From positions 16,661,001 through 16,725,000 of the forward strand of contig CM060899.1 of assembly GCA_030762935.1 (NCBI GenBank): a stretch of DNA of 64,000 nucleotides, read 5' to 3'. The translations under genes and the position numbers were made by a program. The DNA is from Hymenopus coronatus. Its lineage: Eukaryota; Arthropoda; Insecta; Mantodea; Hymenopodidae. A model generated the notes under the pieces. That model did no database searches, was not told the origin of the DNA, and saw only the letters and a list, made by a program, of their open reading frames with translations. Positions 46,668 through 57,264 of this stretch are shown one piece after another (position 1 is the first letter of the stretch; every line of letters begins with the position of its first letter).

Positions 46668-47312
46668 TTGAGTTGGTTTTTTAACACTACGTCACTATGC
46701 TTTTATTTTCAAGTTCACGGGTCCAACTGCCATTGCTGGCTGCATTTGCTTGTACTCTCTTCTCTGGTGGCGAAATGATGAACTTCTTAACTAAGCTGTC
46801 TACTGGCAGGATTTCAAAGTTTATTAGGCGATCTTTGTTATTCCATATGAGGATGTTTTCCCAGGTTGTGAGTTCATTGTGGCCTGACATGGTTTTAAGC
46901 AATTTTGGATTTGGATCTAGATTGTGGTTTTCTTTCCAAAAGTGAAATGCTACTGCCGATTTAAAATTGAAACAAGAAGATAAATCGGTAGTAGCATTTC
47001 ACTTTTGGAAAGAAAACTACAATCTAGGTTCAAATCCAAAATTGCTTAAAACCATGTCAGGCCACAATGAACTCACAACCTGGGAAAACATCCTCATATG
47101 GAAAAACAAAGATCGCCTAATAAACTTTGAAATCCCGCCAGTAGACAGCTTAGTTAAGAAGTTCATCATTTCGCCACCAGAGAAGAGAGTACAAGCAAAT
47201 GCAGCCAGCAATGGCAGTTGGACCCGTGAGGTTGAAAATGAAAGCATAGGCTTTCAAAACTAGACCCTCATAATAACAATGTAAGTGACGTAGTGTTAAA
47301 AAACCAACTCAA
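46668..47312. mobile_element. Large palindrome of two head-to-head GIY-YIG (Penelope-like) C-terminal fragments
   Basis: Left arm 46668-46964 and right arm 46981-47312 are inverted copies separated by 16 bp. The left arm lacks about 37 bp present in the right arm. Each arm encodes, read outward from the centre, the same peptide: VVAFHFWKENYNLGSNPKLL, then SGHNELTTWENILIWKNKDR and LINFEI-PPVDSLVKKF. The HFWxExYxLGxNPxLLK...WEN(I)...NFEIP pattern looks like the region following the GIY-YIG core in retroelement nucleases. The peptide order agrees with the related fragment at 56550-57260. Left and right arms differ at few positions. No reverse transcriptase is present. Confidence 0.7.
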
Positions 47313-47374
47313 CAAATTAATATAACATATAATTTGACCGTCACTGTTACTAAATTCCTCCGAACATCAATGAT

Positions 47375-47508
47375 CTTAAGTATTACTTACGTATCATTTT
47401 TCCAGACTGGTTTCGACACCATATGGGCATCATTGTTGATGGTTTCCAACTGATGCCCACATGGCATCAAAACCAGTCTGGAAAAATTATATGTAAGTGA
47501 TACTTAAG
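47375..47508. repeat. 58-bp-arm hairpin next to the GIY-YIG palindrome
   Basis: Arms 47375-47432 and 47451-47508 are inverted copies at roughly 50 of 58 positions. Reading outward, each arm carries tgatgccca, atgg, then a GAAACCAGTC-like segment and a run ending gtaagtgatactt. The two arms resemble hammerhead-like motifs in opposite orientation. Beyond the hairpin, acccaactcaaaaatattct (47518-47537) is the complement of sequence at the outer left edge of the palindrome near 46660. Confidence 0.85.
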
Positions 47509-47744
47509 TGTTACAAACCCAACTCAAAAATATTCTAATATTGTGCTGTTACATATACCATGATTTATAAGGTATTTCATCACTTAATAAATGACTAAGA
47601 TGTTCTGAAAGGTGCACAGTTTTTGTTAAGATCTGATATGCTCCCTGCATGAAAGTGGTAGCCTTATTAAAAAGAACTTCTAAAGGCATCATATAGCAAC
47701 TTTCTAATATGGCATGACTAAACTTGAATGTAAAATGTAATGTC

Positions 47745-47865
47745 AGGCTGAAAAATGCAATGCAATAGCTGAGATTTGAACCACAGATCTCCTGGATTCT
47801 GTCCAGCTGCTCTAACCACTGAACTAGTTCCTGTAGCTCCTAAGTGGAGCATACATCATTATGTT
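47745..47865 (-). mobile_element. tRNA-like SINE head (family E), minus strand
   Basis: The minus strand reads ttcagtggttagagcagctg, an anticodon-like loop, and gtggttcaaatct as A- and B-box equivalents. The acceptor arm does not pair, so it is not a tRNA gene. A second copy is inside 48287-48451. Confidence 0.65.
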
Positions 47866-47879
47866 TCCGTGATTGCATT

Positions 47880-48150
47880 TCAATTTCTTGTTTGTGAGTT
47901 GGCTTGTCGCGCCCACAGATGACACTGTAGGATGAAATCACAATTTACGGATGTGAAATGGCAGAATTTTACCCAGGAACCTTCTTCTTTCAAGGTATAG
48001 TGCTCTTTTATGTGCAAATAAACATTATACGGGACCATCGGCTTTACTTCCCTTCTGAAAGAAGCCATGCTAAGGTTTTTTGCATCCAAAAAATATCCAT
48101 CACCCTCTCCAGTTTGAACCTGCAAACTTAGGTAACCACTACACTACAGA
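47880..48150 (-). mobile_element. SINE family A-related copy with a different 3' part
   Basis: The minus-strand head (cagcctctgtagtgtagtgg, gcaggttcaaactgg) and body (cttagcatggcttctttcag, aagggaagtaaagccg) match family A. After cataaaagagcacta the sequence departs from the other copies and no aacctcaagcctgatag segment follows. It may be a subfamily or a chimera. Confidence 0.65.
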
Positions 48151-48286
48151 GGCTGACTAACATGGTCGAGACCATTAAATTCTCCTTCTGAATCAAGATT
48201 TTTCTGGTAAACCACATGGAAATGTCAAAAATTTTGAGACAACATATCCCAATAGCTTCATAGTTTAACTATTAAGTCAATTAGTG

Positions 48287-48451
48287 TTAATTGTTTCTTC
48301 CATGCTACCTGTGTGCAGGACAGGTAGAATCAGACTGTAAAATTAAATACAACAGCTGGGATTGAACCATGGATCTCCTGGTTTATACCCAGTTGCTCTG
48401 ACCACTGAGCTACCACTCGAGATATGCAGTTAGTGTGGAAGAAACAATTAA
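48287..48451 (-). mobile_element. Short TIR element containing a tRNA-like segment
   Basis: Inverted 16-mers ttaattgtttcttcca and tggaagaaacaattaa bound the element, and looser pairing continues for another 15 bp. Inside, on the minus strand, is tggtagctcagtggtcagag followed by atccatggttcaatccc, a tRNA-like A and B box pair related to 47745-47865. Confidence 0.6.
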
Positions 48452-48454
48452 TGC

Positions 48455-49160
48455 ACAATAATTTACCTAATAGTTACTTACAACATTTTAAGTTGCCATT
48501 AGGGTTTATCATCTCGAAATATTTCCATGTAATCCATTGCATCAAAAATAATCAGGGTTTGATAAAAAAAAAAAAAAAAAATGCTCAAAATCAAATTTGC
48601 TTTGAAATTTTTGAATGACCTATATTATCTACTATAATGAGGCACTCCTCTGCCTTGATGCTTGTAAAAGTAATTTTTCAGATTATATTTTTGTTTCAGA
48701 GATATTTACAGTGGAAGATTTAGGTGATTCACCTGTTATTTTGAACACAACAATGATTTATCTAAGGCATGACAATTTACACAGAATCAATGAGAATTCC
48801 TGGCCCAAACAGAATTTTTTCAAACCTTGTTTTCTCCCCCAAATCAATACTTCCTGAATGTAATTATAGATGTTCTATCTTTCATGTTAATTTTAGCAGT
48901 GTATCATTTCTATGCTGTATCTTTAACTTTGGCATCCACTGAGTTTTAATTTAATTTTACTTTTGCAGTGTTTGGTAGAATGTGTTGCCTTAAGCTACTA
49001 CAGTGCCTTACTTCGGCCTCTGCTTCATGACCTCCTGCTGCTGCTGCCAGTTCTGAACTTGAGTGCATAGCAATTCAAGTACATACACATGCACACAATA
49101 ACTACAAACCTTTACCACAGACAGTGTTAGAAATTATGTGCTGACATGCAACTCTCACAT
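48455..49160. other. Intergenic, nothing recognised
   Basis: Two short chance frames, no recognisable protein. Contains an A run near 48564. Confidence 0.45.
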
Positions 49161-49164
49161 TTTT

Positions 49165-49972
49165 ACTTTCTCTATAGGTACTATGTACATAGTGTATACA
49201 GAAACTATTGTATTGCACTCAAAAATTCAATACCGAGATTTCACTGGAAATTTATGTTTTGAGACTCTCTGAGTACAAAAAAAGCATTTTTAGAAAAATG
49301 TCCAAGTGTGTCTGTGTGTATTTAACTTTGGTATCTTCCAAGGATGTGACAAAAAGATTTGCAAGAAAATTCCCCCAACCCCAACTACCCTTTACATGGA
49401 ACTTTTTTCGAAAATTTTGATTTTTTCAAAAATGGCTCTTAACAATTTTGATTAAAATATCGTAAATTAAAGATATTAACTACAAATAAAATGTATATCT
49501 TAAATTTTCTGAGAACAGCCTCTGAAGACTACTTTATTCTGGATGAATTTTATGGAATTTTCTATAACTGCTAAACCATGAGAGATAGACAAAAACTTAC
49601 CACACAAAAAAATGTAGATTTCATCAAAAGACACACTTTATGTTATATACAATTTTTTCGTGGAGTTAATTGTTTCTGAGATATTCCTTGTTTTTGGTTT
49701 CAGCTTTGAAAAACTAATAATTTTCTCATACAGGAATTTGTCAACTCCTGTTCATACAAACAAAGGAACTTCAGTCACATAACAACCAACTTTTGACTAT
49801 CACTTTAACCTATGCTATTCCCTTATTTCATTTCTACTTACAAGGAAGCAAGTAATAAAACTATTTCTGCTAATTTTTCTCAAAGAAGTAAATAGGATTA
49901 TAAGCTTATTAACAATAATGTGTTACAGAGATATAGAGAAAGTTATGTGAATAGAACACATCAGATTTTTTA
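49165..49972 (+). mobile_element. Hairpin-ended repeat family, nearly full-length copy
   Basis: Starts ttactttctctataggtact with atgtacatagtgtataca. Ends gatatagagaaagttatgtg and gaacacatcagattttt. A short internal deletion removes the segment after the TG-rich stretch. No coding content. Confidence 0.85.
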
Positions 49973-49974
49973 AG

Positions 49975-50988
49975 AAAATTTCCATTAGTATTAATTCTTC
50001 TTCTGAAATTGCAGTAAGTTTTCTTCTGATATTGTGTTACAGCATTTCCAAATTATGCAGTGGTTATTGTATGCATGTACGCATATAACTCCATGCGCTT
50101 GAGTTCAGAGTCTGTGAATGTTCAACTCGGCTTGCAGCAGCTTATACTCTTAAGGCAGCAACAGACCATGGAGCAACCGGCAGGAGTCAGAAATAAGGAA
50201 CTTTATATTTATTTATTAATGTATTTTTTAAAAAGAAATTACTAACAGAAAACTTCTCCGTGCTTTAACCTATTCTTAGGAAAATATAGTACTGCAGATT
50301 ACACCAAAAATGCAAGAAGCACAACTGATGTCAAATTCCCAAACATTTACCAAGAATGGCCTTATGTAACTATGAATCTGAGGAACAAATACATGTGCTT
50401 AAGAACATTTTCAATTGCAACTAACATTATAACCTATGCTTAATGGAATGGAATAACAAATACACATGAGGTACATATTAAACATACAATTCTATATGCA
50501 CAGCCATTCAATGTCACATATTTGCATGGTTACACAAATAACTTTAAAAGCCATGGTTTAGCTTCACATTACGCTTTTGCAAACACTCTATGCATCACTT
50601 TACTCATACAAAAATATTTTGCCTTATAACAACTTGCTATCAAAAACCAAATTTTACACTTGGAGGGAAACATAAGCTTTCACTATGCAATCAAAATTAT
50701 CTCGACTGAATACCTAATAAAAATGAAAAAGAAAGTGTGCACTTAACAAATAAACACACAAGTCAAAAAACAGAGCCACAAAGTTCTGACTCTCATACTC
50801 ATTAAATTAATATTTAAATAATAATGTACTGCATTTTTAAAATGTTGAGAGAGAGGTTTATTTTAATGTTACTGCTAAGTTCAATACTTACAATTAAAAT
50901 CAAGCAGCTTTATAACAATTTATTTTTATAGCTGCTGTCATTTAGTTTTCTATTGAAAGAATCTTAGTGATCGCTGTTAAAAGTTTAT
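49975..50988. other. Intergenic, nothing recognised
   Basis: AT-rich sequence without supported features. Confidence 0.45.
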
Positions 50989-50990
50989 TA

Positions 50991-52243
50991 TACAGAGTGG
51001 TTCACCTGTCCCTTATTCTCTGGCTTTATGCAACCTGCAGATTACAGTCTAACCTGAAAACATTGTTCCCGAGACTCATCTTCTGCACACCAACATTATA
51101 TTCTTCGAGTCTATTGGTTAACGTGCAAACTTAGTGTGAGTTCCAAGATGATCGATTCAGGTTAGAATCTTACCAAAGCATTGACAATTTTTTTCCACGC
51201 TATCCACGAACATTTTTAACTTGCTTATTTGTTTCTTTTTTGTTGTTCTCTTTATGTTTATTCTAACTTTATCAGTTTCCTCTAAATATGCAGGTATTAT
51301 TACAGAGTTTTAAAACTAACATAGGTGTTTCAGATAATACTACAGAACCAGATCCATTTTCAGGGTATCTCTAAAATGAAAAATAAACAAAATACCTAGG
51401 CTGACATTCCAAACTGGGCCAAATACATTCAGTTGAAAAGAACTTTGTGCATTTGTATCTAATGGGGCATGTCTAGGCCTAAAGTGTCTTCCGGTAGTAT
51501 TCGCTAACCCTTCACGGGTACCAGGTACCAAAATTTTGAAGAGAACATTCTCTAACTACGAAGAACAATAGATAACATGTTAGGTGTTCTAATATTTGAA
51601 ATTGTTTTTATTAACTTTATATGTTTTGAAAATTTCCTTTATTATTTGAAGTCTTACGAAGTTTCTTTTTAAAAATAATTAGAAACAAAATTAAGGATCG
51701 AAGACTGAAGAATACATAAAATTAACTGTTGTTTGTTCTTCATTCCTATACCTTTTTGTTTACTCCTAAAGTTATTAGAGTGACAAACTCTGAACTAACT
51801 TTATACCTCGATGGATAATACATAGAGAAGAAGAAAAAAACTGCTGACACGTTGGAGGTGATTAGGAAACATGAAATTAACCAGCTGAGCTACAATCATT
51901 GGACCCGCTAGCTCCGTTAAAACTCGGATATCTTTATAACTGTTGTGGACCTCTTTGTGTAGCTTAAGTCGTTCATTTAGCCTTTATTCATTATAATTTA
52001 CGTTGCAGAACATATGACAGCGATCGTATTGATATAATATGTACTGTAACAGGAGTTATTAGGCGCATGCTTTTGGAATGGACGCAACTATTGCTGCTAA
52101 GGTCTATTTTCAGATGAAGAACAGGCCACATTTGCATGGTTACCAAATGACCGAAAAGCATGGTAATTTCGACCTCATTACGTTCAGAGTATGAAGATTT
52201 GTCTATCTCCAAAAATAATAAGGAACAAGTGAACCACCTTGTA
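50991..52243. mobile_element. TIR element of Tc1/mariner type, TA target
   Basis: Left end tacagagtggttcacctgtc; right end complemented tacaaggtggttcacttgtt; similarity continues through ccttatt. TA dinucleotides lie directly outside both ends. About 1.25 kb with no intact transposase. The TIR style fits the IS630/Tc1/mariner superfamily. Confidence 0.65.
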
Positions 52244-52329
52244 TAGGGTCTTTCAAGTCACTTCAAACTTTAAATCATTATAAATATAATATTTGAGGTA
52301 GCAGAAAAACAAAACAAACAATGGGGTTT

Positions 52330-52700
52330 TATAAAACATTGGGGAGATGTCCTCTGTTCTCTTGTTCAATGCACACTATTCTTTCTTCAACACCATGCAC
52401 AAGTTTACTGATGATGTTTTGAAATATTAGCAATTTCTCCAGTTGCTGTCGGGTTGTTGGATGTGTCAGGAAAACTTGTTCTTTAAGGTAACCTCACAAC
52501 CAAAAGTTGGATGGATTGAAACCTGGAGATCGTGGCGGCCACTTTGTTGGAACAAGAGTTCTAAGTTTTCTCATATCTTGAGAAAAAATCCCCTTGCTTT
52601 CATAACAGCATTGAATCACCTGTACTCTAGCTTTTAGTGATAGAGCCATGATTTGTAATTTACAAATTCTTATAGCAGTATGAATAAAAATACTCATATT
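52330..52700 (-). pseudogene. Internally deleted DDE transposase relic
   Basis: On the minus strand a 67-codon frame starts with an N-terminal-like MALSLKARVQVIQCCYESKG and continues after only about 15 residues with WPPRSPGFNPSNFWL, the C-terminal SPD(L)xPxDFxLWG motif of IS630/mariner-like transposases. The last catalytic residue region reads SPG instead of SPD. Downstream, EQVFLTHPTTRQQLEKL and the tail CIEQENRGHLPNVL match the C-terminus. The catalytic core has been removed by an internal deletion. Such deletion derivatives are common among DNA transposons. Confidence 0.65.
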
Positions 52701-53121
52701 TTGCTCAACAAAACTGTACCCATGGTAATGTGTTTTTCTTTTGTTTTTATACTATCTCAAATATTATAATATTTATAGTGTTTTAAAGTTTGAAGTGATT
52801 TTGAAAGACTCTATAGTAAGACAGTATGGCAAGTACCGTATTTATCCGAATATAAGACAATGTTTTTTTCAAAATATTAATGTTCAGAATTGGGGGTCAT
52901 TTTGTATTTGCAATAATATGTTTACCAAATACCATACGGGAAAAGTAAGTTTTAAACTTTGCGGGTACGGCATTGTGATGCCTAGGAGAAATTGTATAGA
53001 TTACTGCCAATGTTGTATGCCAAACATTAGCTGTTAATGGGCCTATGAGGCAGTTTCATTGAGAAAAAAGATCAATCTGAGAGTAAAATAAAATTAGAGG
53101 GCTAGTATATATATATATATA

Positions 53122-53666
53122 TAGCATAGCTCGGGCAGGTATTTCTAAGGCTTTTAATGCAAATCCACGACCTTAACTTGGTCTTGGGCTATGTGGCAGA
53201 GAACATACATCAGTTATCATTTAGTTGTCTGATTTGTGTTGCCATCTGTCCTTGCTTTAGTCAACTATTAGGAATTTTAGGAGATTTAGTAATATTGGCT
53301 GTTCTTGAGTAGTGTCACCATTTTCTTTGAAGGTGCTAAACTGTTAGTTACGTTTGTGTTCTTAAATGTTAAAATTCTGATTCTGAGGGAGAGTTTTTCG
53401 AACTTTGAATAAAAGGAGTGTAAGCAGCTTTACGCATTTTTTTTTCAAACTCATATTTGATACTTGTTGTAAATTTAAAATAAAATATTAATACGGAATT
53501 TTCCTTACTTGTTGAAAAATCCTTGAATGCCCATACTTTTAGATTGTTCCAATACTTTTTGGCAGATTTAATTGATGTACTGTAAATAATACCTCAAGGT
53601 AGGCGTTAAAAACCCTGAGTTTCTTGGCACTTCAACTACCATAACGACCGGGCTTCAATGTGTTAA
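53122..53666. mobile_element. Truncated piggyBac-type MITE
   Basis: In inverted orientation it matches 39124-39628 (ccacgaccttaacttggtct, gggctatgtggcagag) and ends gggcttcaatgtg-TTAA at 53663-53666. The other terminus is lost at an (AT)n run. Confidence 0.7.
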
Positions 53667-53678
53667 TAGAAAATAACA

Positions 53679-54155
53679 TCCATAGTTATAGTTACAGCTA
53701 CACTCCTGCCACTGCCACCGTCATTATGTTGTACAATTGCACACATTCCCAACATCTCCACACTCCTCTCTTCATCTCTGTGGTCCAAAATGTGAATTTA
53801 CTCGCAAATTCGAATTATGTAAAACATTTTACAATATTAAGTATGTTGTCTTAACTGAAAATCATATCCATCATCATTGTTACAACTACAGCCACCGTCC
53901 TGTTCTATCATTGAACACGTACCATACATTTCCGTTCTCCATATCTCCCGCTCACAATGTAAAATTCTGCGCAAATTCAAATTAGGTAAAAACATTAACG
54001 TTGTCTAATTAGATCATCGTCGTCATTGTTATGCTGCTGCCAATGCCACCGTTGTCGTCACATACCATTGCACCCATACCCTACATTTCCATACTCCCCT
54101 CTCCATCAACTGCTGAAAACGTGAATTGAACACAAATTCAAATTCAGTAAAATAG
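53679..54155. repeat. Three diverged ~165-bp tandem units
   Basis: Units begin near 53679, 53872 and 54018. Each has a cat-cat/ttgttac-rich start, a ccaccgt segment, a tacatttcc-like segment and a gcaaattcaaatta-like end. Identity is low. Confidence 0.6.
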
Positions 54156-54263
54156 ACAAATAAAATAAAATAAAAAATAAGGGACTTACTCACCTTAAGT
54201 GTCCATTATTTGTTTGAAAATTTTTGTTTTTATATATGACATATGTTAAATTCCAAAATTAAG

Positions 54264-54507
54264 TTACCCAAGGTCGTGGGTTCAAACCCGGTGGAGGACG
54301 ATGGATTTTTTTGGGCGTAAAAATCCTTTGGAAGGGGAGTAAAACCGCGGGTTCCGTGTCGTAGATTTACAACATGTAAAAGAACCTCAAGCCTGATAGA
54401 CAGGCCTCTGAGCAAATTTAAGCAGTCTTTCATGCCCTGAATAGAATGGGACACTGAGAACCATAGCAGTTAAAGAGTGTCCATAAATAAAACTCCATTT
54501 CCATTTT
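54264..54507 (+). mobile_element. 5'-truncated SINE family A with 13-bp TSD
   Basis: Body (ggttcaaacccggtggagga, aagaacctcaagcctgatag) and tail (gagtgtccataaataaaact) are present. The A-box part of the head is missing. The duplication ttccaaaattaag lies at 54251-54263 and 54508-54520. Confidence 0.88.
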
Positions 54508-54584
54508 TTCCAAAATTAAGCTCTGAAAAAAAGAGGGTCATCTTGCATTCAAGGTCAGTTTGTATTCGGATAAATACGGTAACC

Positions 54585-55630
54585 AGTGGCAACTCGCACT
54601 AAAGAGCAAAAGGGCATCTGCCCTCCCTTTTAATTTTGAGTCATAAATACCTAAATGATAGGCATTTCATTTTTCATACATGCGCAGTGATCTTGCTATT
54701 TTTCTGCAGTGCACTAGCCGTGACTGACCTACTATGCTTTTCAGCTTGTTATACTGTGTCAGTTGCTGCATTCATTTTTACAACTGGCTGTAGCATTATG
54801 CTGCATGTCAGTAAATTTCTATTGCATGTAAAACAGCAAATCATTGCTGTAGATGTTAGCTATTATTTTGTAGCAGTTGTACTATTTATTTCAGAAGCAT
54901 TGCGAAACAAATATGAGTAAAAAATATACCTCTCTAAAAAAAGGTGCACAAAAGGTAAAGAAAAGGAAAAACAAAGTAATAAAAAATGTGACAAGCTGTA
55001 ACTTATATGAGTGAGAGCAGCATTTCTGTCGCATAGATATAACTGTGATAAATACTCACTACCCTGCACTACATACATTCTTAATAACTAAACATGTTCT
55101 GATTTACGGTCTTCAGAGTTCAGTAAATCCTAGTTCCTTTTTCCAGTGTTTGATAATAATTAAATGCTATTAGAAGTAACTATATGTGTTAGAAAATTTT
55201 TTTCTTCAAAACATTAAATATGGAATAACTGTTGAACAGCATTACAAATTTTATTTCAGACCTTGCTAATTATACTGCAATGCTATTTACATTTGCTCCT
55301 GTCTCTTCTCCAGAAATAGGTCAAAACTACTAATGTCAAATACTTAGTTAGGAATATCATAAACCTAAACATTTCTAAAACAAAGATATGAACCATTACT
55401 ACTAATTTTCTTAAAGCAGTATCTAATACAATCATAAGAAATGAGACCTATCTTAAATACAAAGAAACATTAACTTCTTAAAGAAACTAACACTGTGAAA
55501 CAAATATGAATCAAAATTTAGATTAAGCCAAGTAACACTTAGGATTCACTCACACAACAATCAGTAGAAATAGAATAATTTGATACACAAACTAGTGAAG
55601 TAAAAACTAAGTTATTAAATAGTAGCATAA
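54585..55630. other. Intergenic, one unrecognised hydrophobic frame
   Basis: A 94-codon + strand frame (54636-54920) is hydrophobic and cysteine-rich but has no family signature, no splice context and unremarkable codon use. I do not call it a gene. Confidence 0.4.
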
Positions 55631-55632
55631 TA

Positions 55633-56460
55633 GTGCGGAATCTTAAGGATCTGTGCTTGGACCTCTTTTGTTTATATTATACATAAATGACTTGGCAGAC
55701 AATGTAAATAATATGACAAGCATGTTATATCGCATGTTTTCTGTATGACACAAGTATTTTTACTTTCTCTACATGACTATGTACATAGTGTAATGCACCC
55801 AAAAATTTGATAATAAGATTTCACTGGAAATAAAAAAAAATTTTTTTTGGAAAAAGGTCCATGCACGCACACGTTTGAGTGTGGACACCAGAGCTCAAAA
55901 ACGAAAAGTCTGTTAAATACCAATCTTGGTATTTAAGTTCACCATCTTCCAAGGATACGACACAAAGATTTTCAAGAAAATCCTCCCACCCACAACTACC
56001 CTTTACATGGAAAAATGTTCAAAAATGTTGATTTTCTCAAAAATGGCTCTAACAATTTTGATTAAAATATCGTATATTAAAGATATTTACATGACAAATA
56101 AGATGTATATCTTGAATTTTCTGAGAATAGCCTCTGAAGAGTACAAACTAAGAAATTTGTTTGTAGAGCAGCTAGAGAAAGCCATGTGAGTGTAACATAT
56201 AAGATTTTCAAGTATGCAAAGGACTAAACATTATGAAAAAAGCTTTGCATATACTGCCCTACATCTATATAACAAGCTACCAGAATCCATTATAAATATT
56301 GAATCGCCATAAAAATGTACAATGATATTGTTAAACTTTTATAGTGTATATAGTGCACAGTGTTTACAGTGTACATTACTTTTTAAAACTATAATTGTTG
56401 TTGTAACATTGAACATTGCACTTGATGTAAATTGTAAATAATGTATATCTATTTTTTTTT
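55633..56460 (+). pseudogene. LINE reverse-transcriptase and 3'-end fragments split by a repeat
   Basis: 55633-55757 encodes GSVLGPLLFILYINDL, the conserved reverse-transcriptase motif 4 region (QGSxLGPLLF), followed by ADNVNNMTSML. A hairpin-family copy interrupts (55761-56212). From 56212 the sequence continues with LHLYNKLPE, typical of the C-terminal tail of Jockey/CR1-like ORF2, followed by a T-rich 3' region. The catalytic YADD box is just beyond the break and is degraded. Confidence 0.6.
55761..56212 (+). mobile_element. Hairpin-family copy with internal deletion, inserted in LINE relic
   Basis: Starts ttactttctctacatgacta. Body landmarks run to gaatagcctctgaagagtac, then jump to a 3'-like end (agagaaagccatgtgagtgt). 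About 450 bp instead of 840. Confidence 0.75.
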
Positions 56461-56549
56461 ATGTATCTCACAACTTATGTATGTTTCAATGGATAAAAAG
56501 TGAATTAACGAATAATCCACAGGAACATGTTTGTGTGTGTTGTGGCCGA

Positions 56550-57260
56550 GTTTCTCGTTGACTGGCACTGTTCCATTAGTGATGAAAGTTTCAACCAATT
56601 AGGCAGAAGTTGATTTCCAGGGGAATTTTGAAGTTCATTACTGTGTTGTTGAGGATTTCTTTCTATATCTATTATTTTAAATTCATTATGGTTTTTAATA
56701 CCTTTATGTCTGGAGCTATGTCATAGTATTTATTCCAAAATTGATGGGACAAGCTGATTTATCCATTTGTTTGATTTTAATGTTTCCAACATGATCTTTT
56801 ACCCTAATATTGAGATTTGTTTTTGTTTTGCCTAAGTATATTTGAAAGCAATCCAAACAATTGATTTGGTATATGACCAGGTTTTTCTTTATATTTTTCT
56901 TTCCAAATAAAATGGAAACTATGTCTAAAGAAACACTAGGGGTATACAAAATCAACTGTTTGGGTTGTTATCAAATATGCATAAGCAAAACAAAAAGAAA
57001 TCTCAATATTAGGGTGAAAAACATTTCAAAAACATTAAATTCAAACAAATGGATAAGTCAATTTGGGCAATCTTTTTTGAAATAAGCACTATAATATAGC
57101 TCCAGGAATAAAGCTGTTAAAAATCACCAGGAATATAAGAGATGTATGGGAGAAAATCCTCATTAAAAATTCGAAGAGACAGCAGTGAACTTTGAAATTC
57201 CCAAAAAAATGATCTTCTACCCTAATTGATTAGGAGAACAGTGTCAGTGAATGAGAAACC
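56550..57260. mobile_element. Second palindrome of head-to-head GIY-YIG fragments
   Basis: Left arm about 56550-56892 and right arm about 56924-57260 are inverted copies. The left arm on the minus strand reads VIYQINCLDCFQIYLGKTK, then NLNIRVKDHVGNIK and DKSACPINF. The right arm on the plus strand reads GVYKINCLGCYQICISKTKR and NLNIRVKN. These show the GIY-YIG nuclease signature (G/V-I/V-Y ... Y-L-G) and the catalytic Arg. The arms differ by many substitutions, so it is older than 46668-47312. Beyond the core both arms decay in an IP-L rich segment comparable to the end of the other palindrome. No reverse transcriptase is present. Confidence 0.75.
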
Positions 57261-57264
57261 TGGA

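Larger units (their letters stand above)
52834..54581. mobile_element. TIR-bounded composite element (1.75 kb)
   Basis: The ends are inverted repeats identical over 19 bp, taccgtatttatccgaata, at 52834 and complemented at 54581. Inside lie a truncated piggyBac MITE (53122-53666), a tandem repeat (53679-54155) and a SINE (54264-54507). I could not see a target-site duplication or assign the superfamily. Confidence 0.55.

Noticed and set aside
46697..46945. Plus-strand frame with a hydrophobic start
   Set aside because: It is the antisense shadow of the GIY-YIG tail on the left arm of the palindrome.
47375..47508. A proven hammerhead ribozyme
   Set aside because: The core is degenerate (A9 position and GAAA altered in one or the other arm), so I report only resemblance.
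48340..48420. tRNA gene on the minus strand
   Set aside because: Good A- and B-box matches, but the acceptor stem does not pair and a related, equally imperfect copy lies at 47745-47865. A SINE-like origin is more likely.
54636..54920. 94-codon hydrophobic membrane-like protein
   Set aside because: No family signature, T-rich composition readily yields hydrophobic codons, and no supporting gene signals.
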